Source: Ypsolopha sequella
Lineage: Eukaryota > Arthropoda > Insecta > Lepidoptera > Ypsolophidae
Reading direction: 5' to 3'
Length of the DNA: 64,000 bases
Assembly: GCA_934047225.1 (NCBI GenBank)
Contig: OW203990.1
Coordinates: 21,927,045-21,991,044, forward strand
Both the position numbers and the translations under genes were made by a program. This document shows, in pieces, positions 1-12,400 of this stretch. Position 1 is the stretch's first letter. Every line of letters starts with the position of its first letter. The notes beneath the pieces are model-generated. The model was given only the letters and a program-made list of their open reading frames with translations. It was not told where the DNA came from and made no database searches.

Positions 1-254
1 TAAATAATAATTAAAATCTAAAACCAAGGAAAAAAAAAAGGTCCTTAGTAAAAAGTACTAATAAGGATTATGCTCTAAATTTGGTGACGTGCTTTATCTT
101 TGAGACAGAATGATAATGAAGAAATGTTACTTGTCATATTTTTGTGTTGATTTTGGAGATGGCAGGAGATAGTAATTGGTAACGGAAGGTGATGATAAAG
201 AACATGCTTCTCAATGTTGCAAATCAAATTATAGTGAATATGCACACTCTCAGT
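1..254. other. AT-rich sequence, nothing recognised
   Basis: Low-complexity AT-rich DNA at the window edge. I see no coding signal, no RNA gene and no element end here. Confidence 0.5.
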
Positions 255-590
255 CCTAGCCTGTTAGTTTATTGTTGGTTTGATTTTTCATATAAGCTAC
301 TTCGCTTCGGATACCAGGTTAGAAAATCTTCACTCTTCCTCTGGGCCAGGTGGTCGTATCGATGTATTTATTTATCAGGAAAATCACGAGGAAATTTGTT
401 GTTGTGGCGTTGACACATTCCTAGCCTGATAGTTTATTGTTGGTTTGATTTTTCATATAAGCTACTTCGCTTCTGGTACCAGGTTAGAAAATCTTCACTG
501 TTTTTTATCCTTTGGGCCAGGTGGTCGTATCGATGAATTTATTTATCAGGAAAATCACGGGGAAATTTGTTGCTGTGGCGATGTGTCAAA
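255..590. repeat. Tandem duplication, period about 165 bp, two copies
   Basis: The segment opening CCTAGCCTGTTAGTTTATTG at 255 recurs at 420 with scattered substitutions and a small indel. Shared landmarks are TACTTCGCTTC, GGGCCAGGTGGTCGTATCGA and TTATCAGGAAAATCACG. The short 74-codon frame over copy 1 is not maintained in copy 2, so I do not call it a gene. This is a local duplication of unknown origin, with moderate divergence between copies. Confidence 0.85.
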
Positions 591-1440
591 CATTCAAGGC
601 GAGTAGATATATTTATCTCAGGAACTGTAACGATCTGAATTTTTTACATTATCATGTGGTGTCAAGATTTTACTAAACGTTTTTTATAAAAAGGAATGAT
701 TTGCACTGGTTTTTATATATTTTGTAAATATTTTTTTTGGTTTGGTACAAAAATATGACTTTTCTTCGCAACGTCAAACGTCAAACTTTATTGGACAGAA
801 AATAAAAATAAAAACACAGAGTACAGAATAACACAGAACGCAAAGGCGGATTTATTCCTTAAATAAATTTCTTTCAGTCAACCGATTCTATAGAGAGAAA
901 AGAAAATTTTACAAAATGAGCATGTTTGTGAAAAAAGAAAAATAATCTTCAAGCCTAATTTTGAAAATACACTACATACTAATACATACATACGTACAAA
1001 CAAACAAAAGTAGCATAGTCAATCGAGTCAATCAGAGAGATGAAAGGTAATAATGATTCAAGTTAAATCTAAAAGTCTATATAGGACAGGTAGACAAAAA
1101 GGCATTTATATATTTTTTTGGCCTTCATGACATAATTTTCTCCTGTCTTGTATTTTTTTATCTCTTTATTCAATTAAATTATAGGCTTACTTTTTAGTTG
1201 TTACTAATATTATGAAAAAAAGACACGATCTTGCTAAGTTTCTTGCCCTTCTTAGGCATATATATAGTTAAGCATATATTTATAACATTATTTATTCCTT
1301 ATTCCTATATTTTTATTTTACTTTGCAAAATTTTAGGATGTATATATTTATTGATAGGTAATTATAGTTAAGAATAATATTTGTTTTATTTATAAATGTA
1401 ATTTTATTCAAATGTATTTTTTATTAAATTTAAGTTAACC
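591..1440. other. AT-rich sequence, nothing recognised
   Basis: Long poly-A/T rich stretch. It contains a TACATACATACGTAC microsatellite-like patch near 980 and no usable reading frame. Confidence 0.45.
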
Positions 1441-1606
1441 CAACCATTATTATTCTCCTGCATATTTCCCCCTGTTATTATTTATGACATTAAACTATTA
1501 CTATAGATTATTTAATTACTTATATTACATTAACACTGACCTGTAATAAGTGTATCTGTTATACCTATATTACATAAATAAATATATTTTATTTTATTTT
1601 ATTTTA
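1441..1606 (+). mobile_element. 3' end of a non-LTR retrotransposon (5'-truncated) with (ATTTT)n tail
   Basis: An AT-rich untranslated-type segment ends in ACATAAATAAATAT followed by repeated ATTTT units at about 1585-1606. Short pieces ending in such simple repeats are the usual product of 5'-truncated LINE insertion in Lepidoptera. The left boundary is uncertain and no coding part remains. Confidence 0.5.
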
Positions 1607-2696
1607 AAGAAGAGGACACGTGAAAGGGGGTGAGCCTTATCTCAAAATGTTCAATTTAGCTGAATGATTTACTATTATTTATTACTATTATTTATTACTA
1701 TGACCGGATAAAAATGAACAGAAACCTTTAAATGAAATCATTTAACTATTCTGCTTATAATATGAGTAATGAATCTGTAGAAATGAAAAAAAAATCACGT
1801 TATCTTGCAATTTTCTTTCTTTAAATACAATAAGAACAAAACTAAAAAAAAAAAAATAGGTATATATAGCTAAAATTAAATACTGAGGACTTAAACAAAA
1901 TACCAAAAAATTTGTATATTATAAAATAAAATAAATAAAGAATGTTGTCAAAGTCGGCCGTCGTCGTGTGGGAGAGTACCCAGCAGGCTGTTACCCCGTT
2001 GTATGACCAGACTGATTCTGGCCGAGATAAGTCCCAGCCCGAGGGTCCTCGAAGGCATCGACCAGGCGTTTCGACAAATCTTTATACAAAGAACGTGCAT
2101 TTGGCCCCCATCTTTCTAATTTTGAAAATCTATATTATTATTTTCTTGGTCGATTATATGATTTAATTTAAACAAACCTTTATACATCCAAACGAACGAG
2201 AATAAGCATATTGCTTTTTTAATATGACCTTATCCAAAGATACTAGAACTTTTTATTTAAATCAAAACAAGTTTATCTATTGTGTCTCACCACTATTTTA
2301 TCTCTTCGTTTTTAATATAAATCATCTCCGAAAACACCTAGCGTTGGCGTTACGAGTATTTTCACAGAAAAACATGTAAATCTAATCTGTTTTAGAGCAG
2401 TTCTCCTCATGTTTTCATGAAGCTGAATAAAACAGGAGAGGTGCTCCGTAGAAACAAATATTTACTGCAGAGTCGCCTGCAATAAGTCGGATAAGCTAGA
2501 TTTGACTCACAGCTCTTTCAAATAAATTGGTTTGATGAATTTTGCGTTCCTGGACGGAGATTGATTGAATTTATTGGTTTTACGATACGAATAGATTGCT
2601 CCTTTGATCTGTTCGGTATTTGTTATTGCAAACTTGTTTACAGTTTTGCCTTATACTAGTAATCTGTTCTGTACATATTTTATAATATTAATGCCA
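1607..2696. other. Unassigned sequence with a GC-richer patch at 1940-2080
   Basis: Mostly AT-rich. The patch at about 1940-2080 is clearly richer in G+C than its flanks and is open for 74 codons on the plus strand, but the frame then runs into AT-rich sequence and shows no motif. It could be an old transposon or exon relic; I cannot tell. Confidence 0.35.
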
Positions 2697-2700
2697 TTAA

Positions 2701-3122
2701 GGCGATATGTAAAAGTTTTAACGTCCCTGTTACTCCATATGCGAAAAAACGCTCAGTGCGAGAGGGACGGATTGGTGGAAAAGTAGCAAAAAGTCGGTTT
2801 TTTATTAATATAAAATGTACTAAAGTTGCTATCAAAATTTCGTTAAACCAGGTCTTAGATACCGTTAAAACCCATCTAATAAAATATAATTGCAGTCCGT
2901 ATGTCATTCTAGATTTTCAAACCAGGAGAATTGGTGTCGAAAAAGGCCTAATTTCAATAAATACGATTTCTATCGAGCCGAATTTCTCCAATCGCGTTTC
3001 TGTTTTAACAGATCTCTAGAAAAAGATTCTAAAAAATAATATACTATTTTTTCAAAATAATATATTATTTACTGAAGTAGATATGCAAGTTCTTATAGTG
3101 TCGATTTTTTTTCCGTAGCGCC
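2701..3122. mobile_element. TTAA-flanked non-autonomous DNA element, family H copy 1
   Basis: The element lies between TTAA at 2697-2700 and TTAA at 3123-3126. It begins GGCGATATG and ends GTAGCGCC, a short imperfect terminal inverted repeat. Internal blocks shared with the copies at 20060 and 61860 include GTGCGAGAGGGACGG, AAAAAGTCGGTTTT and TTTCAATAAATACGATTTC. Frames of 75-87 codons inside it are not shared between copies. A four-base TTAA duplication suggests a piggyBac-like insertion habit, but the terminal bases do not by themselves prove that superfamily. Confidence 0.75.
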
Positions 3123-3126
3123 TTAA

Positions 3127-5809
3127 TAATCATGTGTTACTTATCTTTATTACTTTAGAGCACTTTGCACGCGACTTTACTTTATCTAAAATAAGTTTGT
3201 AAAGATTATTGCTTTAATTCTTTTATCCTTTATAATCATCATATTTAGTTTATTCTGCTAATCTGTTTAGGCTAGTTTCCTGGTTTCCCCGTAAAAATAT
3301 TGATGTATAATGAACATTCTGGTAAGGTATAAACAAATACGTAACGCGTTCGATATAAGTAGGTCGATTTTAAATTGGTAACGTTTTTAACAATAATTAA
3401 ATTAAAATTTTAATGATATTGTAATAAAATTTGAATAAAAAGTATATATACTTTTTGACCCTTGTCAAATTTCATTAAGCTATGGTCACACCTGTGTCTT
3501 TCAACAAAAAACACAAAGCAAAAAGCTTCGCCAACTGACGTGATCAAAGAGGAAAAGCATGGCTATCTCCTGTATTATCGGTTATCTTCACAAACGAGAA
3601 ACTAAACGCAGGAATCTTCGGGATGGTAGACGATATCTGTTCTATGTAGACAAAGCAGGTTGCTACTCCAGCACTAGTAAATGGAACTAAGACGAGAGTA
3701 ATGCCTAAACCGTTGTAGTAAGTACGTATAAAGGTAATACCACTCAGCACTCAATATCCTTAACGAGCTCGAAGCACATAAACGCTGGTTAGCACAGTAC
3801 CTCATTATGTTCTCACAACAAGATAGTGCTGTAGTGGAACAAATCTCGAGTTTATTGCAGCTGTGGGCCTGTTTTATTGACGGTTGTAACATTGGGCCGA
3901 GTCGGTGCTTAGCAAATAAGCAGGCCTTAGCCGCCACGCGCCATGCTACAATACAAACTGGCCGCAGTAACTTAACTTTTTATAAAATCAAAAATTACCT
4001 CTGTTGCAAGTGAATAAGGTTCAAGTGTCAAGATTAGATGGCCAGCTGGTAGAGCAATATTGCACTGCTCTTGGGTCTAACTTGTAGCTAGCTAGTATGG
4101 TTTGACGCGTGTAGCGCTTAATTTCTCTAAGGTATTTCTAAGTTTTGTGTTGTATAATTTAGCTAAAGGTAGACTTAAAGCCAAATGAAGCGATGCATGA
4201 GCGATGCATAATGGTCAGGCGACTGTTTTATTTTCTTCTTTAAAATTACTTCAAAACTGCTCATTTACTTTGATGGTGAAATAAACTAATAATAACTACA
4301 GTTCATAACAACGTCGGTTGGTTCCAAAAATGCAATTGCAAAACTGCAAAACACGGATTTTGTATGCATTATAATTAATAGTATAATCATAATAATAATC
4401 GTCGGTTAAACGCGGGTGTACCAAGTGTGGACTGTGACTTGTATTTCACAGTTCACATTTGGAACACCTCTGACACCCCCTCCGGGGTTCATGCCGTAAG
4501 GATATATTATAATTAGAAAGAAATGAAAAGGTATACCCCTATTCGCCCTGAGGATAAAAGTGTTTCTAACGTTATGTGAAATCTGCACATCTGGCAAAAT
4601 TGAATTACGTTAAAAGATCTGGGCAAAGATTTCTTACGAAGAACCTCAAGGGTGGGATTCCGTGAATGCCTTAAGTGGCTTACTGTAGGCAGTTGCTTAA
4701 AGATGGGCAAATCCCATGTTCGCCCTTTGAAACGCTATAAAATGTACCTAATACGAGCTTTGGGAAACTTTAACTTATTCTTACAGCTTTCTTTCTTTCT
4801 TTTCGGATGAGCAAATAATAAGGGCATTTCCATTGACTACCGTATCGTTCTTTTTCGTTGAATTTCCATAAAATTTCCTTAAAATAATCGCGAAATTCCC
4901 AAAGCGCATGTTTTCAGAAACCTTTCACAAATTATGAAGGGCGTGTAACAGAAAAAGCCTTTCAAAGTAACAAAAGAGTATACGATTGTCTTGGCGTAAA
5001 CAGAAAGCATTTGGTGTTTTCGTGGTTTTTCACGGTTATTTCAAAACTTTTGTCTCGTTGTTTACCGTGTTTGTGGTAAAACTTTTTCAATAAAAGATAA
5101 ATTATTTTAAATATAATAATAAATTAATTTAGTGGGTTGTTTTTGGTTTGAAAGGCCTTCATTTTGATTCTGTTACTTTGTGTTAATTTCGGTCAAAGAC
5201 ATTTCGGAAAAGTAAAAAGTGTTTATTTGGTTATTAATAGAACAAAAATCGTATTTGACAATTAGATATGATCATTTATTTGCAGTAAACCCAAACAAAA
5301 ATCATGTACTAAGGCATGCAAAAATTATTGGTATACAAAAGATATAAGTTAAAGACTTAATAAAAAAAAAAATATATATTTATTGAAATAATAAAAAAAA
5401 AATATGTTATATTTATAATATTACAAAAATTAAATAATATGGACACTGTTTTGATATCCATCAAAATATATTAAAATCTTGTTCAAAGTTTAAAGTCATG
5501 TCGGATAAAAATGTATGAAGTGTCATTTGCGCCATCTCTCATTATTTTCACTTAGAATATCATACGGACACTGGTTTTAATTCCATCAAACTATATTATT
5601 ATTTTGTTCGAAGATATAAGGTTATGTCAGGTAAAAATGTATGAAGTGTCATATGTCTACTTACTAAACTTAGATAGATTTTGTACAAAAAAAAAGGTGG
5701 TATAGCAACCTACTTATTAGGTAGCGATAACCTTCTAATTTAGGCGTGAACCCCTTGCTAATCAATAAAGATTGATAAGAAGTGTGATTTTACTACCTTT
5801 ATAGAAAGC
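3127..5809. other. Unassigned intergenic sequence
   Basis: No gene or recognisable element end was found over about 2.7 kb. Frames of 60-90 codons occur near 3544-4013 and 4406-4710 on both strands, but they overlap each other and show no domain. Two AT-rich pieces at about 5440-5520 and 5565-5645 resemble each other (both contain GTATGAAGTGTCAT), which suggests an old local duplication. Confidence 0.4.
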
Positions 5810-6073
5810 AGTGACGTGCACAGAACTTTTTGCTGGAAAAGCAAGCAATTGGTCAAGAATAACAATGAAAAAAATATGAAAAAATTTTAATATCACTTTG
5901 AAAAAAAAAATTTGTATGGCGCCAGGGTAGAATAGAGTGAAAATTTCCCTAGAGTGAAAATTTCCAATACAAGCTTTTTTTTTCAAAGTGATATTTAAAT
6001 TTTTTCATATTTTTTTATTGTTATTCTTGACCAATTGCTTGCTTTTCCAGCAAAATGTTCTGTGCACGCCACT
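5810..6073. mobile_element. Long-hairpin MITE, family E copy 1
   Basis: A near-palindrome of about 264 bp. The left arm opens AGTGACGTGCACAGAAC and the right arm closes with the complement, GTTCTGTGCACGCCACT. Both arms carry the GCTGGAAAAGC block and a TTGGTCAAGAATAACAATG block or its complement. A second copy lies at 7884-8119. The 74-codon minus frame is a by-product of the palindrome. This is a fold-back non-autonomous DNA transposon; no target duplication was identified. Confidence 0.8.
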
Positions 6074-7375
6074 GTCAAAAGGTTGGCATTGTCACAACCT
6101 AATAGGTCAGAAATAGTAGGTTATTACCACTAAGCATAGAGGAAAACAATGGCTACCTCCTCTATGCCACCAAGTAAGCAAAATATTAGTCTTAGACAAA
6201 AAATATACTTGTTTGAGCCAAAGATTTCAAAAAAAGTTAGATGAGCCCTGGCACCTAAAATCTATTGTTTTTTAATGTGTGCGTTAACATAATGCCGACG
6301 CGCGTACACTTATAAGTGCGCAATCTGTCTACCTACGGTCAGCAAACTGATCAGACTACTAAAGTCGTAAAAATTCAAAACTTTAAGTGCACTTAAGGCG
6401 TCCAACTATCACTGTGTTCAGATGAGCACTGATTCCAAATGTGTGAGTGTCACCCATTTAAAGGTGAAAACATTTTACATATATAAACATTTTACATAGT
6501 ACGGTAAGGGCACATGGTAAGGGCTTATCTTTATATTTGAAATCTTTGGTTTGAGCAGGTTAAATTAATCAACTTTGCATGAAAGTTGGTAAATTATTAA
6601 AATATTTTTATTTTTTTGGGTGTCATTAACCTTTTGAAAGCTAAGTACAGATTAAGCCTAAAAATAAGGTTTTAAGTTCGTAAAATTATAATTTATAACT
6701 ATTGACCATGGACGTATCTATTGACGTATACACTTAAAAACCCTACTTATTTTACTTCCTAAAGTAAAGAAACCTTATTTTCATCTAACTTTGGCTAAAT
6801 CTGTGTACTTTTTCATCCACCAACTACAGTCGGTTGCAACGAACTGAACATTATTTTACTAATCTATTTTATAAAATCGAAAAGCTAGAAGGGGACAAAA
6901 TTTACGGGAAAGAGTGAGATGGCACTCTACACACCTTTGTGAGCACGTATCACTCACACGAATGCCAAAATCGCGAAAGATATGATGCAATTCGATTCCT
7001 TGGATTGTGACAATGATGAACGGCATAAGCAATCGGTTTGGATAAGTCACAATTCTGTGGGATAAGTGATCACTTAATAATTAAAGAATGATTTTATGAA
7101 ATCAAAATGTTCCGCATTTCAGAAACGTTAGATCTGTATGGCATATCTAAACTGCCGTTCATATTGTTTTGGGTTTGCAAATACGTTACCTCATACAAAG
7201 CAACTTTAAACGCAAATTTATCAAATAATGTTTCCAGAGAATTCATTTTATTTATTTATTCCAGAGATTATCTCCTACATCCAACGTCACTCACAAACAT
7301 CTCTCTATGATCCAAGTGTTTCAAGGTTTTTTTTTATTGATAATTATTATATTTTTAATGCTATCCGCGGGCACA
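6074..7375. other. Unassigned intergenic sequence
   Basis: AT-rich DNA without recognised genes or element ends. Frames of 60-70 codons at 6859-7050 (minus) and 7107-7310 (plus) show no domain and no coding bias. Confidence 0.4.
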
Positions 7376-7867
7376 TCACTACATAGTATAAAATAAAGTC
7401 GCTTCCCGCTGTCTGTCTGTCCCTATGTATGCTTAGATCTTTAAAACTACGCAACGGATTTTGATGCGGTTTTTTTTAATAGATAGAATGATTCAAGATG
7501 AAGGTTTATATTTATAATACATGCATAATATAGTAGAAAAACACTGATAATTTTAGAGGTTTCTAATATGATGTCGTAAATAAACACATTTTTTGCGCTT
7601 ACATTGCAAACAATAGATCGTAACGATAGATCAAAATAATGTACTACAGTATTGTACACCTTAAAAAGGTCAACAAAAAAATCCGCAATGGTATATGTCT
7701 ATCTCTTAGAGATAGATTTTTATCCTTTACTTTTTACGAGAAATAATGGCTTATTTGAAGCGATTTTAAGCAATACAGCATTAATCCTTATCCAATTAAG
7801 TACCTTAAATACTGTAGTATATTTAGTATCAGCATTGCAGCCGTGAGAAGCCGGGGCGGGTCGCTAG
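7376..7867 (+). mobile_element. Short non-autonomous Helitron (Lepidoptera type)
   Basis: The element begins with TC at 7376, preceded by A, and ends CCGGGGCGGGTCGCTAG at 7867, followed by T. A 5' TC, a 3' CTAG and insertion between A and T are Helitron rules. Internal landmarks are CCCGCTGTCTGTCTGTCC and GCAACGGATTTTGATGCGG near the 5' end and AGAAGCCGGGGCGGG near the 3' end, typical of short Helitrons common in moths and butterflies. It has no coding capacity and would depend on a Rep/helicase supplied elsewhere. A shorter relative lies on the minus strand at 40299-40470. Confidence 0.85.
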
Positions 7868-7883
7868 TCTATTATAATATACA

Positions 7884-8119
7884 GAGGCGTGCATTGAACT
7901 TTTTCCGGAAAAGCAACCAGAAGGTCAAGATGGATAATGAAAAAAATTAAATAACACTTTGGAAAAAAAAAGTTTGTATGACTGCACTGCCTACCCTAGA
8001 GTAAACATTTTAATACAAACTTTTTTTTTTCAAAGTGTTATTCAAATTTTTTCATATTTTTTTTGTTTTCAAACTTGACCTTCTGGCTGCTTTTCCAGAA
8101 AAATTTTCAATGCACGCCC
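7884..8119. mobile_element. Long-hairpin MITE, family E copy 2
   Basis: Inverted arms open AGGCGTGCATTGAAC and close TTCAATGCACGCC. The internal GGAAAAGC, AGAAGGTCAAG and CAAAGTGTTAT blocks are shared with the copy at 5810-6073. It sits 16 bp after the Helitron end, so two unrelated elements are neighbours here. Confidence 0.75.
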
Positions 8120-8704
8120 TTGATAATATAATCATGTTTATACTATCATTCTTGGACAAATACATTAGTGCATTGTGGTAAATAATCAAACACTGACAAT
8201 TAAATCTGAAACCTTTTCCTGGAAGGTAGAACAAGTTATTAAAGACTATCATTCAAATGTCCACTGTCGATTATCCCTCAGTATTTGGGTACTGGAGACC
8301 TCGATACATCATCGACCTCCGGTGGCTGAGAGGACACGTAGTCGAGTATTTCGGGACCCTACAGTTTGGACCTCATTTCTGTACACAATACTCTATTATT
8401 TATTGTACAAAAAAAAACAACGAGAAAAGCGAATGAGCGCTTTTCTCGTTGTTTTTTTTTTCTTAGTTCTTAGCTTTCCTCCAGATGGCGCTGTCCATGT
8501 CACCATAGAAAAAGTGTGTTTCGTAGCAATCAAAGTGGTTTTTCGTTTGTATAGAATCTGTAAAAATGTTGTCTTTGATTCTGTTGCTAAAGAATACGAC
8601 AGTGCCATCTAGGAATCTTATTGAACACTAAATTTGACATAAGGAAAAACGCTCATTACGAGAGCATATTTCTGAAGTTTTTGACATTAGTATTATCAGC
8701 TAGC
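8120..8704. other. Unassigned sequence left of the BEL insertion
   Basis: A 145-codon plus frame crosses this stretch, but it runs through the palindrome at 8409-8460 and shows no domain. The blocks CCAGATGGCGCTGTCC (about 8481) and GACAGTGCCATCTAGG (about 8598) are near-inverted, so an old fold-back element may span about 8481-8613. Confidence 0.35.
8409..8460. repeat. Perfect 23-bp inverted repeat with 6-nt loop
   Basis: The arms at 8409-8431 and 8438-8460 are perfect complements built around ACAACGAGAAAAGCG, with loop AATGAG. This is a perfect short hairpin in otherwise unassigned DNA; its function is unknown. Confidence 0.9.
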
Positions 8705-8709
8705 GTTAC
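8705..8709. repeat. Target site duplication of the BEL element, left copy
   Basis: GTTAC immediately precedes the LTR edge at 8710 and is repeated at 15668-15672 after the other LTR. Five bases is the usual duplication for BEL/Pao integration. Confidence 0.95.
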
Positions 8710-9233
8710 TGGTGATGCGGAATGCGGGGAATATATAGATATAGGTATAAACCTTATATCTGTTATGTAAGCGATATATAATTATGTTTTACCAGAAGTA
8801 CCGTGTTCACATAAAGATGGAAGATGCCACAAAGGGAGAAAGCACTCACCGATAGTTGCCTGGATGATGTCCTCTTGATTCTCGGGCGAACTGGTGATGA
8901 AAGCACTCCCAAAGCACAGATCAAGCACAGCACTTAATAAAGTCTCAAGCGTTCCTGGGGGGGCCCCCCAATTATAATAATAAATAAGAAAGAAGCGGAG
9001 GCGTCGTCGGCGGCGGTTGAATCTGATCAGTCTAAGCGACGCGGTGGTTGTAGCCAATCTGAAGAAGCGTCCGTTGCCTTTCAAACAGTTCGGCAATTTT
9101 CGTGAGCCTTCGGATGTTGTCGGGATATCGAACAACAACACTTTGCGGCGGCAGCAGGAACTAAAAGGTTTACGCATGCCTGCCCTAGATGGCGCTACCG
9201 TTATTTATGTGAACAGAAAAAAGGGCACAACCA
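8710..9233 (-). repeat. 3' LTR of the BEL/Pao element
   Basis: 524 bp, bounded by TGGTGATGCGG and GGGCACAACCA on the plus strand. It matches the LTR at 15144-15667 with one visible difference. It contains a G7C6 palindrome at 8957-8969. A 131-codon minus frame and an 86-codon plus frame in it have counterparts in the other LTR; they follow from sequence identity and I do not call them genes. Confidence 0.96.
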
Positions 9234-9243
9234 TACTCCCCGG
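9234..9243 (-). other. Polypurine tract candidate of the BEL element
   Basis: Read on the minus strand, CCGGGGAGTA directly precedes the 3' LTR. A short purine run at this position primes plus-strand DNA synthesis in LTR elements. It is short, so the exact cleavage site is uncertain. Confidence 0.6.
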
Positions 9244-9471
9244 CTTGGAAATCCTTAGGATTTTCAAAGAAAAGTAAAAAATGAACAATAACGATATGAG
9301 CGAATAAAGCTTTGAATACAAACTTGAGAATTATGAAGGAAATAATTAAATAAATAATATATATACATATTTTGTAGCCTACATTGCCATATATTATAAT
9401 AATAAATCGAATATAGGTGCATGCGAATACAACTGTGCCTTAATAACTAATAAATGCGAAGAGAAAAAAAA

Positions 9472-12400
9472 TTATTGAGAAGGAAGGGGACACAATTTCA
9501 CAACTGGACGTTTAAAGGTTCCAGTTGTAGTACGCACCAACGCGACACGCGCGATACCATCTTTCCCAGGGTATACCTGGTCAATAACACCTGTAGGCCA
9601 ACGCAATGGTGGTGTATTGTCCTGATGAATAAGGAAAAGCGTTCCCGGTTCAATTGGTACATCAGGCGTGTTCCATTTTTGTCTCAACTGAAGCGTGTGT
9701 AAGTAGTCTACGTGCCACCTTTTCCAATAACTTTGCACTAAACTATCTAAAAGTTTTTTCCTGTTATAAAGGCCAACCGAATCGTCCAGCTCATACGCAG
9801 GTAACGATTGCAATGGTGTTGTATTCAGAAAATGAGCGGGTGTCAGTATGGTGTGCGGCTGATCAGACAGCAAGCACAGCGGACGTGAATTTAAGAGGCA
9901 TTCAATTTGAACCAGAACCGTCAGCAATTCTTCATAACATAGTAATTGCTGACCAATACAGCGATGTAAATGTGTTTTTACGCTTTTTATATTTCCCTCC
10001 CATATTCCACCATGGTGGGCTGCTCTCGATGGGATATTGCGCCACGTGATCTTATGATTATTTAATTCTGCCTGAAATGCAGTAGACATGTCTTTCGAAG
10101 ACAAAAATGTGTATAATTCGTTTAAGTGGCGTTTTGCGCCAATAAAATTCGTTCCATTGTCGGAATAGATGCAAGCGACTGGGCCTCGCCTAGATAGGAA
10201 ACGTTTAAGAGCGTCTAAAAACGTTTCTGAGGTTAAATCAGATGCAATTTCGATATGTATCGCCTTGGTAGTCAAACACACAAAAAGGCATATGTAAGCT
10301 TTCTGACTTTTAACACCCCGTTTACGTGTAAGCGTAATGTTTATAGGTCCTGCATAATCAATTCCCGTGTGAGTGAAAGCCTTAGCTTCTTGTACACGAG
10401 CAGGCGGAAGACTTGCCATCATAGGTGAAGGGTGAGAAGGAGCGCATTTGAAACAGAAATTACACTGGCGTATGCGTTTTCTAATAATATTTCGCGCGGA
10501 TATGATCCAGTAGCGTTGTCTTAATAAAGACATGAGAAGATGTGAGCCGGTGTGACAATTGGAGCGATGATAATCATCAATTAATATATCAACCACGTGA
10601 TCGCGGCGGAGAAGCAGTACAGGATGTCTATTTTCATAAGGAATGTCAGCGTTTGTCAATCGGCCACCAACGCGGAGCAATCCATTTTTATCTACAAATG
10701 GATTAAGTTTTCTTAAAGAGGGGGAAGGTAAGCCACCTTTTTTTATATTTTTAATTTCATCAGCGAAGTATTTGTTTTGTAAAGCGCGAAAAATTGCGAT
10801 TTCAGCGGTTTCAATGTCGGACACTTGGATTGAAGGCGATCGAGGTATTTTATGTATAAAGCGGAGAATGTAAACAATAATGCGCAACAATTTTTTCCAA
10901 GTTGAGACACGAAGAGCAAGTTCAAGAAGCGGCGATGTATTATCATCGTTTGTTACAACGGTAAGAGTAACTGACGTTTTTATTTCAGGTATAGTACCTT
11001 CAGCGCGGGAGGATTCAAACGGTACAATTGGCCATTCAGCGATCGGAAGACGTGCCCATGGTGGACCTTGCCACCAAATCGGGTGGTCAATTAATTGTGA
11101 GGGCAATAGTCCTCGCGATACGGCATCACTGGGGTTTTCTACCCCATCTATGTGGAAGAAGCGGTCAGGAGCTAAAATCTCCTGTATTTTACTAACACGG
11201 TTAGCAACAAATACTTGCCACCGATGTGGAGATGAATGAATCCATGACAGGGCGATCGTGGAATCAGAAAAAGCGTATATATCTTTTATGGGATAATTTT
11301 CATTAAATGCAGTATGAACTTGTTTAACAAGCTTAGCAAGAAGTACCGCGGCACAGAGCTCAAGTTTAGCTAGTGTAATTACCTTTAGGGGTGCCACTTT
11401 GGATTTTGAACATACCAACTGAACTGAAATGTCGCGATTAGGATGAGTCACGTGTAAATATATAACGCAACCATAAGCTTTCATGCTAGCGTCTCCGAAT
11501 GCAAGTAAGTGTACAACACAGCCTGCCGCGATTCCTAAATGACGAGGTATTCGTAGATGAGAAAGGAGCGGTAATTCCTTTTTAAATTCTACAAAGCGTT
11601 CAGTCACTGTTTCAGGGGGTTCTTGATCCCACTCCACTTTTGCTAACCAAAGGTCTTGCAATAAAAGTTTTGCATATAGTATGACCGGCGCGACTAAACC
11701 TAGAAGGTCAAATAAGCGAGCGATGGTCGAGAGTATAGCACGTTTAGTGTTAGCTACCGACGGTGTTGATATAGTAAACGATAATGTGTCCGTAATTGGT
11801 AGCCACTTTAAGCCCAAAACCTTTAATGTGTCAGTATCGTTAGTGAACTCAACCGATGCGCGATGCGAGTCCGGTAAATGAGCGAGAAGTTCCGGTGAAT
11901 TGCTTGCCCATTTCACGAGATTAAAGCCACCAGCTTTAAATAACTTGATTAAATCATCAGCCAAATTCACAGCTTCTTCGGTCGACTGTACTGACATGGT
12001 TAAATCATCTATATAAAGTTCTTGTGTGGCAACCCTAGCCGCCGCAGGAAAGCGTTCACGTTCATCCTCTGCTAACTGGCGGATTGTTCTCATAGCCAAG
12101 AACGGACTGGAGCGAAGACCGAAAGCTACGGAGTTAAATTGAAAAATGCGAGTACGTTCAGTTTCATTAAAGCGGTATAATATTTTTTGATATTTACGAT
12201 CATTCTCGGACAAAAATATTCTTAAATACATTTGTTGCACATCTGCGGTCATCGCGATTTTAAAGTAATGAAATTTCAAAAGAAGTGCAAACAAATCTGC
12301 CTGTAAGTTAGGTCCGGTATGTAAAAGTTGGTTTAACGAAACACCAGTATCAGTTTTAGCGCTAGCGTCCAAACAAATACGCGTTTTGGTCGTCGCTTTG

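Noticed and set aside
8175..8612. 145-codon plus frame
   Set aside because: It runs through a perfect palindrome and shows no domain or codon bias; most likely chance.
8957..8969. G7C6 palindrome in the LTR as a regulatory site
   Set aside because: Striking, but no known factor or LTR function can be assigned from sequence alone.
8782..9177. 131-codon minus frame in the LTR (identical at 15216-15611)
   Set aside because: It is present twice only because the LTRs are identical, has no domain, and the opposite strand is open too.
9654..11239. Plus-strand frames of 76-131 codons inside the BEL gag-pol
   Set aside because: Shadows of the 1774-codon frame on the minus strand.
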